Notes: generated from the sequence alone by a model not told the origin. DNA of 64,000 nucleotides from Chromohalobacter sp. 296-RDG (GCF_029889885.1 NZ_JARANY010000009.1:1-64000); one strand, 5' to 3'. Shown: positions 21,242 through 31,213, counted from the first letter of the stretch. Numbers and translations are program-made.

Positions 21242-21478
21242 TTAGACGCGGTCACCACGCTTGCGAATATCGCTGAGCACTTCTTCAATGCCCTTCTTGT
21301 CGATGATGCGCATGCCCTTGGAGGAAACGCGCAGCCTGACGAAGCGCTTTTCGGCTTCTACCCAGAAACGATGGGAGTGCAAGTTCGGCAAGAAGCGACG
21401 ACGTGTTCTCCGCTGGGAGTGAGAAACATTGTTACCAGTCACCGGGCGCTTGCCGGTAACCTGACATACTTGGGACAT
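21242..21478 (-). CDS. rpmB: 50S ribosomal protein L28
   Basis: A 78-residue protein beginning [21 protein letters not shown], the classic L28 N-terminus; length equals E. coli L28. It is first in the rpmB-rpmG operon with a good extended -10 promoter about 95 bases upstream. Ten extra in-frame codons upstream are not part of the family sequence. Confidence 0.97.
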   Translation of the reverse strand: MSQVCQVTGKRPVTGNNVSHSQRRTRRRFLPNLHSHRFWVEAEKRFVRLRVSSKGMRIIDKKGIEEVLSDIRKRGDRV

Positions 21479-21570
21479 GGAAGCCTCCAACCACTGGCGA
21501 GTTGTCAAAACCTGTCGGGCAAACCGGGAATGGCAGGCTACCGCCTTCTGCCCTGATTCAAAGGGCGTAC

Positions 21571-21599
21571 TTTATACCAGACGTCAAGCCTTGCCGCAA
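21571..21599 (-). promoter_or_regulatory. Sigma-70 promoter for rpmB-rpmG
   Basis: On the minus strand TTGCGG (21599-21594) and TATAAA (21576-21571) are separated by 17 bases, with TGG directly before the -10, giving an extended -10 element. It lies 93 bases upstream of the rpmB ATG. Confidence 0.6.
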
Positions 21600-21649
21600 G
21601 CTTGTGGAGGCTCGACGGACGGCCAACCCCTGGCATCGCGGGCACGGCC

Positions 21650-22324
21650 TCAAAGCCATCCGCGTTCGGCAAACGATGTTACCTCACCATCGCCGACGAC
21701 GAAATGATCCAGCACACGGATCTCGAAAAGTCCCAGCGCCTCCTTGAGCCGCCGGGTGATCCGACGGTCGGCGTCGCTCGGCTCGGCCACGCCCGAGGGA
21801 TGATTGTGAGCAAAGATCAAGGCCCCTGCGTTGAGTGCCAGCGCCCGACGCGACACCTCACGTGGGTAGACGGAGGCACTATCGAGCGTGCCTTCCGACA
21901 GCGTCTCGAAACGGATCACACGGTGCTGCGTATCCAGGAACAATGCCGCAAACGCCTCATGGGGCAAGTGACGCAACTGCGAGGTCAAGAACTGGCGCAC
22001 CAAGGCCGGCGAGGTCAGGGCGCCGCCACGCTCCAACAAGCTCCCCAGGTGTCGCCGCGACAGCTCCAAGGAGGCCTGAAGCTGCACATACTTGGCTTTT
22101 CCCAGGCCATGCTCCGCGCAAAAGCGCGCCTGATCGGCCTCCAGCAACGGCCGCAGGCCTCCGAAAGCGACCAGCAGGTCACGTGCGAGGTCCACCGCCG
22201 AACGCCCCTTCACGCCGACACGCAGAAAAATCGCCAATAACTCGGCATCCGACAGTACCGGCGCCCCCAGGGTGAGCAACTTTTCACGCGGGCGTTCGCC
22301 TTCCGGCCAATCGCGTATTCCCAT
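21650..22324 (-). CDS. radC: RadC family JAB-domain protein
   Basis: A 224-residue protein with an N-terminal helix-hairpin-helix part (about 10-80; [15 protein letters not shown]) and a C-terminal MPN/JAB domain containing the JAMM motif HNHPSG followed by SDAD. The domain fold suggests a metal-dependent hydrolase, but the old DNA-repair role is doubtful and the true function is unknown. In many gammaproteobacteria radC is divergent from coaBC; here 9 kb of hexonate genes lie between them. Confidence 0.93.
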   Translation of the reverse strand: MGIRDWPEGERPREKLLTLGAPVLSDAELLAIFLRVGVKGRSAVDLARDLLVAFGGLRPLLEADQARFCAEHGLGKAKYVQLQASLELSRRHLGSLLERGGALTSPALVRQFLTSQLRHLPHEAFAALFLDTQHRVIRFETLSEGTLDSASVYPREVSRRALALNAGALIFAHNHPSGVAEPSDADRRITRRLKEALGLFEIRVLDHFVVGDGEVTSFAERGWL

Positions 22325-22450
22325 CGCCAGCTTCCCTCAGATTTCGGATGTCACGGCATACTCAGACATAATATCAGAAATATCTTATTAAATAACAACG
22401 TCGCACACCGATCACCTCCAACCAAAGTTGCATCGCATGATTATCTAACC

Positions 22451-22478
22451 TGACTACCATACTAGTCATACAATGTAT
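22451..22478 (+). promoter_or_regulatory. Candidate operator and -10 of the hexonate operon
   Basis: TGACTA (22451-22456) and TAGTCA (22463-22468) form a perfect inverted repeat with a 6-base spacer. TACAAT (22469-22474), a good -10, directly follows, and ATACAATGTAT (22468-22478) is a second small palindrome. The position, about 20-45 bases before the GntR start, fits autoregulation by steric block. No good -35 is visible. Confidence 0.45.
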
Positions 22479-22495
22479 CGATTCAGGATCTTTAC

Positions 22496-23242
22496 ATGAC
22501 GCCATCGCTGCTCGCGCTCTGGGACGAACAGCCCGACGATAATGTCCGTCAACGCCTCTATGCGGTCCTGCGCCAATCGATCATTCGTATGACGTTGGCG
22601 CCCGGCCAAGCTCTATCGGAGAAAGAGATCGCGGACACCTTCGCGGTCAGCCGGCAACCCGTACGCGAAGCTTTTATTCGACTCTCGGAGGCCGGCCTGA
22701 TCGAGGTACGTCCCCAGCGCGGCACCTACGTCGTGCACATCTCTCAAGCCGATGTCATGGAGGCACGTTTCGTTCGCGAAGCCATCGAGATCGCGGTCGC
22801 ACGAGACGCCGCCGAACAGGGTCTCGCCCCAGCGGTACGCGACGAGCTTCACGAACTCATCGACCGCCAGCAACGCTGCATCGAGACGCAGGATCATGAC
22901 CGTTTCTACCGTCTCGACGAAGCATTCCACCGCACGCTCGCGCTAGAGACTGGGCACGACGCCGCCTGGCGCGTGACACAGGAGGTCAAGGCACAACTCG
23001 ACCGGGTTCGCTACCTGAGCGTGCCGGACGCCACACCGATTACGAAGCTGATCGATCAGCACACCCACATTCTCGAAAGCATCATTGCGCGTAACCCCGA
23101 GGCGGCAGAAAAAGCCGTGAGGGAACACCTGCGCGAAATACTCAGCTCACTGCCAAACTTGGTCGAGCGCTTCCCCGAACTGTTCGCGTCCACCCCGGCC
23201 GGTGGTCGTCGAACCTCGCTGCATTCTGGAGTCAGTGCATGA
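22496..23242 (+). CDS. GntR-family regulator (FadR/FCD subfamily)
   Basis: A 248-residue DNA-binding protein. The N-terminal winged helix-turn-helix spans about residues 15-80 ([30 protein letters not shown]), followed by an all-helical FCD ligand-binding domain whose metal-binding histidines are likely in [15 protein letters not shown] and [11 protein letters not shown] regulators respond to organic acids. It is the first gene of the operon and overlaps manD by 4 bases (ATGA), so it probably controls its own operon in response to a hexonate or its ketoacid product (inference). Confidence 0.9.
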   Translation: MTPSLLALWDEQPDDNVRQRLYAVLRQSIIRMTLAPGQALSEKEIADTFAVSRQPVREAFIRLSEAGLIEVRPQRGTYVVHISQADVMEARFVREAIEIAVARDAAEQGLAPAVRDELHELIDRQQRCIETQDHDRFYRLDEAFHRTLALETGHDAAWRVTQEVKAQLDRVRYLSVPDATPITKLIDQHTHILESIIARNPEAAEKAVREHLREILSSLPNLVERFPELFASTPAGGRRTSLHSGVSA

Positions 23243-24450
23243 AGATTCACGACGCCTATACCATCGTCACCTGCCCCGGCCGCAACTTCGTGACGCTCAA
23301 GATCATCACTGACGCGGGTATTCACGGGATAGGCGATGCTACCCTCAATGGCCGTGAGATGGCAGTGGCGGCTTATCTCGACGAACACGTCGTTCCAGCG
23401 CTGATAGGCCGCGACGCCAGCCGCATCGAAGATACCTGGCAGTATCTTTATCGCGGCGCCTACTGGCGGCGTGGGCCAGTGACCATGACCGCCATTGCCG
23501 CCGTCGACATGGCACTATGGGACATCAAGGCCAAGGCCGCCGGCATGCCACTTTATCAGTTGCTCGGCGGTAAAAGCCGTGAGCGCGTAATGACTTACGC
23601 CCACTGCACCGGCCAGGAGATCGATGACTGCCTCGAGGAAGTGGCCCGCCACGTCGAGATGGGCTACCGGGCGGTACGCGTCCAGGCTGGGGTGCCGGGG
23701 ATCAAGACCACCTACGGCGTGGCCAAGAACCCTGGCGAGCGTTACGAGCCGGCCGACTCCTCACTGCCTGCCGAGCACGTCTGGAGCACCGAAAAGTACC
23801 TTAACCATGCGCCCAAGCTGTTTGCCGCCGTACGCGAGCGCTTCGGCGACGAGCTGCACGTCTTGCACGACGTCCATCATCGCCTGACGCCGATCGAGGC
23901 AGCGCGATTGGGCAAGGCCGTCGAGCCCTATCACCTGTTCTGGCTGGAAGACTGCGTGCCGGCCGAGAATCAGGAAAGCCTCCGCCTGATACGCGAGCAT
24001 ACCACCACACCGCTGGCAATCGGCGAGGTATTCAACTCGATCCACGACTGCCGCGAGATGATCCAGAACCAGTGGATCGACTACATCCGTATGCCGCTCA
24101 CCCACGGCGGCGGCATCACCGCGATGCGCCGCGTCGCCGACCTGGCGTCGCTGTACCACGTGCGCACCGGCTTTCACGGCCCCACCGACCTGTCGCCGGT
24201 ATGTCTCGGCGCCGCGATCCACTTCGACACCTGGGTACCCAACTTCGGCATCCAGGAACACATGCCGCACGCCGACGAGACCGACGCGGTATTCCCCCAC
24301 GACTATCGCTTCGAGGACGGCCACTTCCTGGTGGGCGAGTCCCCGGGACACGGTGTCGATATCGATGAAGAGCTCGCCGCGAAGTACCCCTACAAACGCG
24401 CCAGCCTGCCGGTCAACCGTCTGGAAGACGGTACGCTCTGGCACTGGTAA
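23239..24450 (+). CDS. manD: Enolase-superfamily D-mannonate dehydratase (ManD)
   Basis: A 403-residue protein converting D-mannonate to 2-keto-3-deoxy-D-gluconate. Residues expected for ManD are all present: Mg ligands Asp211, Glu237 and Glu263, the base pair Tyr159/Arg147, His213, His313, and a C-terminal Trp403. From memory, a C. salexigens ManD with this sequence type was structurally studied and classed among low-efficiency D-mannonate/D-gluconate dehydratases, with doubtful physiological need. It is homologous to E. coli RspA, and the next gene resembles RspB. A second, unrelated dehydratase (uxuA) closes the same operon. Confidence 0.93.
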   Translation: MKIHDAYTIVTCPGRNFVTLKIITDAGIHGIGDATLNGREMAVAAYLDEHVVPALIGRDASRIEDTWQYLYRGAYWRRGPVTMTAIAAVDMALWDIKAKAAGMPLYQLLGGKSRERVMTYAHCTGQEIDDCLEEVARHVEMGYRAVRVQAGVPGIKTTYGVAKNPGERYEPADSSLPAEHVWSTEKYLNHAPKLFAAVRERFGDELHVLHDVHHRLTPIEAARLGKAVEPYHLFWLEDCVPAENQESLRLIREHTTTPLAIGEVFNSIHDCREMIQNQWIDYIRMPLTHGGGITAMRRVADLASLYHVRTGFHGPTDLSPVCLGAAIHFDTWVPNFGIQEHMPHADETDAVFPHDYRFEDGHFLVGESPGHGVDIDEELAAKYPYKRASLPVNRLEDGTLWHW

Positions 24451-24482
24451 TCCCGTTTCCCTTTCATAGAGCGGAGTCTGTC

Positions 24483-25505
24483 ATGAAAGCCTTTGAGGTT
24501 CGCGCCCCCCACGATTTCAGCATCGTTGATAGCGATGCCCCTCGAGTTGCCGCTGGCGAGGTGAGCGTCGGCGTCGCCTTCGCCGGTATTTGCGGCTCGG
24601 ACATGCATATCATTCACGGCGACAACGCCTTCGTACGCTTCCCACGGGTCACCGGCCACGAGTTCGCCGGCGTCGTCGAAGCGGTGGGCGACGGCGTAGA
24701 GGGCCTCTCGGTGGGTGATCGCGTATGCATCGACCCAGTAATCAACTGCGGCGAGTGCTACCCATGCCGTATCGGGCGGCCCAACGTCTGCAGCGCCATG
24801 CAGGTGATCGGCGTGCACCGCAACGGTGGCTTTGCCAACCAGGTCAGCGTTCCCGCCGCCAACGCCCATCGGCTGCCCGAGTCCATCGCTCTCGATCAGG
24901 CCGCACTGGTCGAGCCCTACACCATCGCCTGTAACGTCCTCGACCGGATGCAGCCGTATGACGGCGATCCTCTGCTGATCCTCGGCGCTGGCGTGATCGG
25001 CCTGACGATCCTCCAGGTCGCCCGAGCCAAAGGGCTCACCGACATAACCGTCTGCGACGTCATCGACGACCGGTTGAATGTCGCCCGCTCGCTTGGCGCC
25101 AGTCACACCGTCAACGGTCAGCGGGAAGATCTCGAGGCCGTGATGGCCGAGCGCACTAGCGGCGAGGGCGTGCCATTGATCGCCGACGCCGCCTGCGTGC
25201 CGGCGCTATTCCCTCAGCTCGCGCGGATCGCCTCGCCGGCCGGACGTATTGGCTTGCTGGGTTTCAACACTACGCCCAGCGACCTGGTTCAGCTCGAGGT
25301 GATCAAGAAGGAGCTGAGCATCGTCGGCTCACGACTCAACAACCGCAAGTTCCCCGAAGTCATCGAGATGCTCGCTAGCGGGCGGCTCGATGCCACGGCG
25401 CTGGTCAGCCACCGGCTGCCCTTCGCTGAGATGGGTGAGGCGATCCACATGATCGACCATTACCCGGAACGCGTGTGCAAGGTACTCATCGAGCTCGATG
25501 CCTGA
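24483..25505 (+). CDS. Zinc-dependent dehydrogenase, probable L-gulonate 5-dehydrogenase
   Basis: A 340-residue medium-chain dehydrogenase. The catalytic zinc ligands are Cys in GICGSDMH and the GHEFAG His/Glu; the structural zinc region is INCGECYPCRIGRPNVC with four Cys. The nucleotide fold is LGAGVIGLTI. It is RspB-like and directly follows the RspA-like manD. Work on the rspAB pair and on C. salexigens (recalled, not checked) assigns this type to oxidation of L-gulonate to D-fructuronate, which fits the uxuB-uxuA genes downstream. Oxidation of another hexonate cannot be excluded. Confidence 0.82.
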   Translation: MKAFEVRAPHDFSIVDSDAPRVAAGEVSVGVAFAGICGSDMHIIHGDNAFVRFPRVTGHEFAGVVEAVGDGVEGLSVGDRVCIDPVINCGECYPCRIGRPNVCSAMQVIGVHRNGGFANQVSVPAANAHRLPESIALDQAALVEPYTIACNVLDRMQPYDGDPLLILGAGVIGLTILQVARAKGLTDITVCDVIDDRLNVARSLGASHTVNGQREDLEAVMAERTSGEGVPLIADAACVPALFPQLARIASPAGRIGLLGFNTTPSDLVQLEVIKKELSIVGSRLNNRKFPEVIEMLASGRLDATALVSHRLPFAEMGEAIHMIDHYPERVCKVLIELDA

Positions 25506-25580
25506 AGCGCCAAGCGCTTCGCCCCCTCGCACTCGCCAACGATCGACTGCAAACCACTACTCAACAAACCACTACTCAAC
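25504..25580 (+). repeat. Hairpin and 15-bp tandem duplication ahead of dctP
   Basis: Overlapping the stop of the dehydrogenase gene, GAAGCGC (25504-25510) and GCGCTTC (25514-25520) form a tight hairpin. Downstream, the 15-base word AAACCACTACTCAAC occurs twice head to tail (25551-25565 and 25566-25580). Both lie in the leader of dctP, whose ATG is preceded by AGGAGTG. Confidence 0.7.
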
Positions 25581-25623
25581 GCTCAACAACAACAGCCATC
25601 AATCAGAGTCAGGAGTGAACGTC

Positions 25624-26592
25624 ATGCTCAAACAGCTACTCGCCAGCGCCGTTATCGGCTCAAGCATACTCGCCGCCCCGTTCGCCACCGCCGCGGATTA
25701 CACCCTCAAATTCGGCCACCTGGCCAACGAAGACAACATCTGGAACAAAGCCGCCGAGCGCTTCAAACAAGTCGTCGAAGAGGAGTCCGACGGCCGCATC
25801 GACGTACAGATATTTCCCAACGAGCAGTTGGGCACCGAGATGGAAGTCATCAACAGCATTCAACTCGGCACCGCTGATATGACCATCACCGGGGAAAGCT
25901 TGCAGAACTGGGCCCCCAAGGCGGCGATGATGGCCGTGCCCTACGCCTTCCGCGATTCCGAGCACCTGCACAAGGCAGTCGAGGGCGATATCGGCAAGCA
26001 GATCGAACAACAGATCGAGGAGAAAGCCGGCCTGGTACCGATCGCCTGGTTCGAACGCGGCCCGCGTGAGCTGACGTCCAACCGGCCGATCAAGAAACCC
26101 TCTGACCTTGACGGTTTGCGCTTGCGCGTACCTAACGTGCCGCTGTTCGTCGATACCTGGCAGGCGCTTGGCGCCAAGCCCACGCCGATGGCCTTCAGCG
26201 AGGTCTTCACATCGCTGCAGCAGGGCACCATCGATGGCCAGGAAAACCCACTGTCGCTGATCGAAAGCGCCAGCTTCAATGAGGTTCAGGACTACGTAAA
26301 CGTGACCGACCACGTGCGTAGCTGGATCTACGTGGTGATCGGCAAGAAAAAGCTCGAGTCAATGCCGAAAGATCTGCAAGAGGTGGTCCTCGATGCGGCT
26401 CAGCAGATGCAATCCTATGAAGCGAAACTCTTCACCGAGGACCAGAAACGTCTGCGCAATGCGCTCGAAGAGGCAGGCATGGAGTTCGTCGAGGTCGATC
26501 AAAAAGCCTTCGCCGAGGCAGCCGAACCGGCCGTCAAGGCATCGCTCAACGATGAACAGCAAAAGCTCTATGAGGCGATTCAGGACCTCTAA
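25624..26592 (+). CDS. dctP: TRAP transporter solute-binding protein DctP
   Basis: A 322-residue periplasmic protein with a Sec signal peptide (about residues 1-24, ending ATAA before DYTLKF). The DctP fold is shown by FPNEQLGTEMEVINSIQLG and by GLRLRVPNVP, in which Arg168 is the conserved carboxylate-binding arginine. The ligand is therefore an acid, most likely a hexonate or hexuronate given the operon. The start at 25624 was chosen because the signal peptide begins there and a good ribosome site precedes it; the frame is open 42 codons further. Confidence 0.92.
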   Translation: MLKQLLASAVIGSSILAAPFATAADYTLKFGHLANEDNIWNKAAERFKQVVEEESDGRIDVQIFPNEQLGTEMEVINSIQLGTADMTITGESLQNWAPKAAMMAVPYAFRDSEHLHKAVEGDIGKQIEQQIEEKAGLVPIAWFERGPRELTSNRPIKKPSDLDGLRLRVPNVPLFVDTWQALGAKPTPMAFSEVFTSLQQGTIDGQENPLSLIESASFNEVQDYVNVTDHVRSWIYVVIGKKKLESMPKDLQEVVLDAAQQMQSYEAKLFTEDQKRLRNALEEAGMEFVEVDQKAFAEAAEPAVKASLNDEQQKLYEAIQDL

Positions 26593-26610
26593 TCGGGCGC
26601 ATCCCCCAAC

Positions 26611-26637
26611 GCCGGGGCTGGGCATGACAGCCCCGGC
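26611..26637 (+). other. Intercistronic hairpin between dctP and dctQ
   Basis: A perfect 10-bp stem (26611-26620 with 26628-26637) and a 7-base loop lie 18 bases after the dctP stop, with no T run. The placement suits a 3-prime stabiliser or partial attenuator that keeps binding protein in excess over permease (inference). Confidence 0.6.
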
Positions 26638-26667
26638 ACTCTGCCGACTCGCCGAGGAATATCCCTG

Positions 26668-27240
26668 ATGAGCGATTCCGATTCCATATCGAGCGATCCA
26701 CTGCACGACATTGCCGAAATTCCAGCTCTCGGCGGTATCTGGGGGCGGCTTGTCAGCGGACTCGACCGCCTTTTCGCCCTACTCGCATCGCTGGCACTGA
26801 TAGCCATCGCCGCGGTGGTGATCCTGCAAATCGTCTCCCGAGTGGCACTGCCTAGTTCCCCGGCCTGGACCGAGGAACTGTCACGTTATCTGTTCATCTA
26901 CATGGTAGCGCTGTCGGCCGGCCTCGTCCTTCGCCGCAACCGCCACGTCAACGTAGAACTTTTCCAGCATCTGTTGGGCCGGCGCAGCCAGTTGGTCTAC
27001 CGAGCGCTCTGTTGTTTGGTCGTGGGTGTCTTCTCAGCGTGGATGATTCCCTACGCCATGCAATTCGCCCAGGTAGGCGCCTTCCAGACCTCACCGACGC
27101 TCGAGGTCCACATGCACTACATCTTCTTCTCGATCGTCGCCCTATTCGGCCTGTCCGCCCTGTATGCGGTGATCGGCTTGATCGAGGCCGGGGTGGCCAT
27201 TGCTCGCGGCGGATCGGCTCATGCCGGGGAGACGCCGTAA
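26668..27240 (+). CDS. dctQ: TRAP transporter small permease DctQ
   Basis: A 190-residue inner-membrane protein with four hydrophobic helices (about 35-60, 65-85, 105-130, 145-170) and the DctQ signature PAWTEELSRYLFIYMVAL. DctQ pairs with DctM to form the sodium-driven permease. It overlaps the dctM start by one base (TAATG), so the two are translationally coupled. Confidence 0.9.
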   Translation: MSDSDSISSDPLHDIAEIPALGGIWGRLVSGLDRLFALLASLALIAIAAVVILQIVSRVALPSSPAWTEELSRYLFIYMVALSAGLVLRRNRHVNVELFQHLLGRRSQLVYRALCCLVVGVFSAWMIPYAMQFAQVGAFQTSPTLEVHMHYIFFSIVALFGLSALYAVIGLIEAGVAIARGGSAHAGETP

Positions 27241-28520
27241 TGGAAGTCACCGTCCTGTTCTGCGTATTCATCGTTCTGCTGCTGGTGGGTATTCCCATCG
27301 CCTTTTCGCTGGGCATCGCTTCACTTTCTTACCTGCTACTATCGGACATCTCGCTGACCATCGTCCCGCAGCGCATGTACGGTGGTATCGATACCTTCGT
27401 GCTGCTGTGCATTCCCGGTTTCGTGCTTGCCGGCAACCTGATGAATGTCGGCAACATCACCGATCACATCGTGCGTTTCGCGAACGCCCTGATGGGTCAT
27501 ATCCGCGGTGGCCTGGGGCTGGCCAACGTGGGCGGCTCGATGATCTTCGGCGGTATCTCCGGCACCGCCGTGGCCGATGCGGCAAGCATCGGCTCGGTGA
27601 TGATCCCCGGCATGTCCCGTGCCGGCTACGACAAACCCTTCGCCGCCGCGGTCACCGCCGCCTCATCGACGGTGGGTCCGATCATCCCGCCCAGCGTGCC
27701 AATGATCATCGCCGGCTCGCTATCCGGCGTCTCGGTCGGCCGGATGTTCCTGGCCGGCGCCATTCCCGGCCTGTTGCTGGGCCTGGCGATGATGATCACC
27801 GTGTACATCCTGGCGGTGAAGCGCGGTTATCCCAAGGAGCGGCGGGCGACCTTCAGGGAACTGATCAAGGAAGGCCGTAGCGCTTTCTGGGCGCTGATGA
27901 TGACCTTCATCATTCTCTACGGCATCATCGGCGGCGTCTTCACACCCACCGAGGCGTCTATCGTCGCCAGCCTATACGCCTTGATAATCGGCATGTTCGT
28001 CTACAAGGGCATCACCTGGCGCAACCTGCCGCAGATCATCGTCGACACGGTACTGACCTCTGGCTCGCTGATGCTGCTGGTGGGCTTGGCCAACCTGTTC
28101 GGCTGGATCCTCACCAGCCAGCAGATCCCGCAGATGATCGCCGACCAGATCCTGGGCTTCAGCGCGAATCCCATCGTGGTGATCCTGATACTCAACCTGA
28201 TCCTGTTGGTGGTCGGCACCTTCATGGAAACCATCGCCGCACTGATCATCCTGTTCCCGGCGCTACTGGGAGTGGCTACCGGCGTAGGCATGGACCCGGT
28301 CCATTTCGCTCTAATGGCAGTGCTTAACCTGATGATCGGACTGACCACCCCACCTCTCGGGGTCTGCCTTTTCGTTGTCTCGGGTATCGGCAAGCTACCG
28401 ATGCTGCGTGTGGCTCGGGCCATCGTGCCGTTTCTGATCTGCAACCTGGTAGTGCTGCTACTGGTGTCCTACGTGCCGGCTCTTTCGCTGTGGCTACCCA
28501 ACCTGCTGATGGGAGACTGA
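27240..28520 (+). CDS. dctM: TRAP transporter large permease DctM
   Basis: A 426-residue polytopic protein with about 12 hydrophobic segments. DctM signatures include GGSMIFGGISGTAVADAASIG, STVGPIIPPSVPMI and LNLMIGLTTPPLGVCLFV. It forms the transport channel of the TRAP system. The ATG at 27240 overlaps the dctQ stop; a longer upstream frame is a shadow of dctQ. Confidence 0.94.
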   Translation: MEVTVLFCVFIVLLLVGIPIAFSLGIASLSYLLLSDISLTIVPQRMYGGIDTFVLLCIPGFVLAGNLMNVGNITDHIVRFANALMGHIRGGLGLANVGGSMIFGGISGTAVADAASIGSVMIPGMSRAGYDKPFAAAVTAASSTVGPIIPPSVPMIIAGSLSGVSVGRMFLAGAIPGLLLGLAMMITVYILAVKRGYPKERRATFRELIKEGRSAFWALMMTFIILYGIIGGVFTPTEASIVASLYALIIGMFVYKGITWRNLPQIIVDTVLTSGSLMLLVGLANLFGWILTSQQIPQMIADQILGFSANPIVVILILNLILLVVGTFMETIAALIILFPALLGVATGVGMDPVHFALMAVLNLMIGLTTPPLGVCLFVVSGIGKLPMLRVARAIVPFLICNLVVLLLVSYVPALSLWLPNLLMGD

Positions 28521-28526
28521 TCGATC

Positions 28527-29984
28527 ATGACTCCGACATCAATACTCAGCACGCACGCGCCGGCCACGGTGGGCATCGTCCATCTCGGCCTGGGTGCCTT
28601 TCACCGCGCCCACCAAGCGGTCTACCTGGAGCGTAACCTGGCCCGCCATGATGGCGGCTCATGGGGCATCGCCAGCGCCAACCTGCGTTCCAACCGCCAG
28701 CTCGTCGAGCTGATGCGCGAACGCAATCAGCGCTATCACGTCGCCGAGTACACCGACAGCGAAACCCTGACTCTGCGCGAGGTCACGGCGATTCGCGAGA
28801 CACTCTATGCCGGTCCCGGCGGCGAGGACCTCGACGCCCTGCTGGCCCGCATGAGCGAACCCGACGTACGCATCGTCACACTGACCGTGACCGAGAAGGG
28901 CTATCACCTCGACCCGGCGGACGGCCGGCTACTGCTCGAAGCCGAGCCGATTCGTCACGACATCGCCGCCCCCACGCAGCCGCAGACCGCACCGGGCATG
29001 CTGGTAGAAGCGCTGGCTAGGCGATTCACGGCCGATACTCCGGCATTCACGGTGCTGTGCTGCGACAACATGCCCGATAATGGCAAGCGCACTCGCCGCG
29101 CGGTGATCGAGCTGGCACGCCAACGCGACGAGGAGCTCGCCGCATGGATCACCGAACACGTCGCCTTCCCCTGCAGTATGGTCGACCGCATCGTTCCGGC
29201 AATGAGCGAGGCCGATTTCGAGCGCCTGCGCGCGCAGGGCATCGACGACCCGGCGGCGGTAACCTGCGAGACTTTCAGCCAATGGGTGATCGAGGACGAC
29301 TTTCCCCAGGGACGTCCTGACTGGGAACACGACGGCGTGCAAATGGTCGCCGATGTCGCACCCTTCGAATCCATGAAATTGCGCATGCTCAACGGCAGCC
29401 ATTCGCTGCTCGCCTACCTCGGCGTGCTGGCGGGGATCGAAACGGTAGCCGACGCCATCGGCCGCGAGGAGTTCGTCGACCTGCTGCGCCGCTACATGCG
29501 TGACGAGGCCGCGCCGACGCTGAACATGCCCGAAGGCACCGACCTCGACGCTTATGCCGATAGCCTGCTGGCCCGCTTCGCCAACGATAGCCTGCACCAT
29601 CGCTTGCAGCAGATCGCCATGGACGGCTCGCAGAAGCTTCCCCAGCGCTGGCTCGATGGCGCCCGGAAACAGCTCGCCGACGATGCGGATATCCGCTGCG
29701 CCGCACTCGGCGTGGCGGCATGGATCCGCTATACCGCCGGTCGCGACCTGGCTGGCGCGCGCCACCCGGTCGACGACCCGATGGCCGAGACCTTCGCCGC
29801 GTTGCATGCCGAATACGAAAGGCCCGAGTCACTGATCGCCGCCTTTCTCGCTCTCGACGCTATCTTTCCGCGAGCGCTGGCCGAGGATGCCCGTTTTAGC
29901 GACGCAGTACTCGATGCCTACCGCACACTGAACGACCGCGGCGTCGCCACAGCCTTGGCCGATCTCGACGCCCCGATACGATAG
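28527..29984 (+). CDS. uxuB: Fructuronate reductase / D-mannonate oxidoreductase
   Basis: A 485-residue member of the polyol-specific long-chain dehydrogenase family. The NAD fold GIVHLGLGAFHRAHQAVY lies near the N-terminus and the catalytic Lys-Asn-His pattern is in MKLRMLNGSHSLLAYLG. UxuB reduces D-fructuronate to D-mannonate with NADH. Its place between the TRAP genes and uxuA supports UxuB over mannitol dehydrogenase. It starts 6 bases after the dctM stop. Confidence 0.92.
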   Translation: MTPTSILSTHAPATVGIVHLGLGAFHRAHQAVYLERNLARHDGGSWGIASANLRSNRQLVELMRERNQRYHVAEYTDSETLTLREVTAIRETLYAGPGGEDLDALLARMSEPDVRIVTLTVTEKGYHLDPADGRLLLEAEPIRHDIAAPTQPQTAPGMLVEALARRFTADTPAFTVLCCDNMPDNGKRTRRAVIELARQRDEELAAWITEHVAFPCSMVDRIVPAMSEADFERLRAQGIDDPAAVTCETFSQWVIEDDFPQGRPDWEHDGVQMVADVAPFESMKLRMLNGSHSLLAYLGVLAGIETVADAIGREEFVDLLRRYMRDEAAPTLNMPEGTDLDAYADSLLARFANDSLHHRLQQIAMDGSQKLPQRWLDGARKQLADDADIRCAALGVAAWIRYTAGRDLAGARHPVDDPMAETFAALHAEYERPESLIAAFLALDAIFPRALAEDARFSDAVLDAYRTLNDRGVATALADLDAPIR

Positions 29985-29993
29985 GATACGACC

Positions 29994-31169
29994 ATGGAAC
30001 ACACCTGGCGCTGGTTCGGGCCCAACGACCCGATCACTCTCGACGACATCCGCCAGACCGGGGCTACCGGCATCGTCACCGCCCTGCACGAGATCCCCAA
30101 CGGGGAAACCTGGCCTTGCGAGGCGATTGCCGAGCGCAAGCGCTTGATCGAGGCCGCCGGACTCAACTGGTCGGTGGTCGAAAGCGTGCCGGTCCACGAG
30201 GACATCAAGAAGGCCAGCGGTGACTGCGATACCTACATCGCCAACTACCAGCAGACGCTGCGTAACCTGGCCGCCTACGGTATCGACGTGGTGTGCTACA
30301 ACTTCATGCCGGTGCTCGACTGGACGCGCACCGACCTGGCCTGGCCACTACCCACCGGCGGCACGGCACTGCGCTTCGACCAGACCGCCTTCGCCGCCTT
30401 CGATCTGTATCTGCTCGAGCGTCCCGGCGCCGAACGCGACTACGATGCCGCCGAACGCGACGCCGCTCTTCGCTACCTCGAGACGCTCGATGAAACGGCG
30501 CGCCAGCGGCTAATCGACACCATCATCGCCGGGCTACCCGGCGCCGAGGAGCACTACACCCTGGCACGTTTTCGGCAGGTGATCGCCGAGTATACCGAGA
30601 TCGATGCCACCCGCCTGCGCGACAATCTCGGCCACTTCCTGAGCGCCATCGTACCGGTGGCCGAGGAGGTTGGCATTCGTCTGGCGATCCACCCTGATGA
30701 TCCGCCCCGCTCGCTGTTCGGCCTGCCGCGCGTGATCTCGACACCCGATGACGTTCAATGGATCCTCGATGCCGCCCCCAGCCCGGCCAACGGCTTGACC
30801 TTCTGCACCGGCTCTTTGGGGATCAGCGAAGCGATCGATCTGGTCGCGATGGGCCAGCGATTCGCCGAGCGCATCCACTTCACTCATCTGCGTGCCACTC
30901 AGCGCGAGGAAGATCCACGGAGTTTCCATGAGGCAGCCCATCTCGATGGCGACGTCGATATGGTCGGCGTCATGCAGGTCCTGATCGACGAGGAGCATCG
31001 CCGCGAGCGTGACGGCGGCCCGCGTCTGCCGCTACGCCCCGATCATGGTCATCACCTGCTCGACGATCTCAATCGCGAGTCGCGCCCCGGTTATCCACTG
31101 ATCGGGCGTCTCAAGGGGCTGGCCGAGTTGCGGGGAATGGAGACCGCCATCAAGCAGCTGTGCACTTGA
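29994..31169 (+). CDS. uxuA: Mannonate dehydratase UxuA
   Basis: A 391-residue TIM-barrel iron/manganese enzyme that dehydrates D-mannonate to 2-keto-3-deoxygluconate. Family segments include [20 protein letters not shown], the [10 protein letters not shown] loop, [30 protein letters not shown] and a late [11 protein letters not shown]. It is unrelated in fold to ManD earlier in the same operon, so the cluster encodes two routes for one step. It is the last gene before coaBC; no KDG kinase or aldolase is in the window. Confidence 0.95.
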   Translation: MEHTWRWFGPNDPITLDDIRQTGATGIVTALHEIPNGETWPCEAIAERKRLIEAAGLNWSVVESVPVHEDIKKASGDCDTYIANYQQTLRNLAAYGIDVVCYNFMPVLDWTRTDLAWPLPTGGTALRFDQTAFAAFDLYLLERPGAERDYDAAERDAALRYLETLDETARQRLIDTIIAGLPGAEEHYTLARFRQVIAEYTEIDATRLRDNLGHFLSAIVPVAEEVGIRLAIHPDDPPRSLFGLPRVISTPDDVQWILDAAPSPANGLTFCTGSLGISEAIDLVAMGQRFAERIHFTHLRATQREEDPRSFHEAAHLDGDVDMVGVMQVLIDEEHRRERDGGPRLPLRPDHGHHLLDDLNRESRPGYPLIGRLKGLAELRGMETAIKQLCT

Positions 31170-31213
31170 AGCGGCGCCGGCTACGCAAAGCCGGGGCACG
31201 ATGGTAAGGTGGA

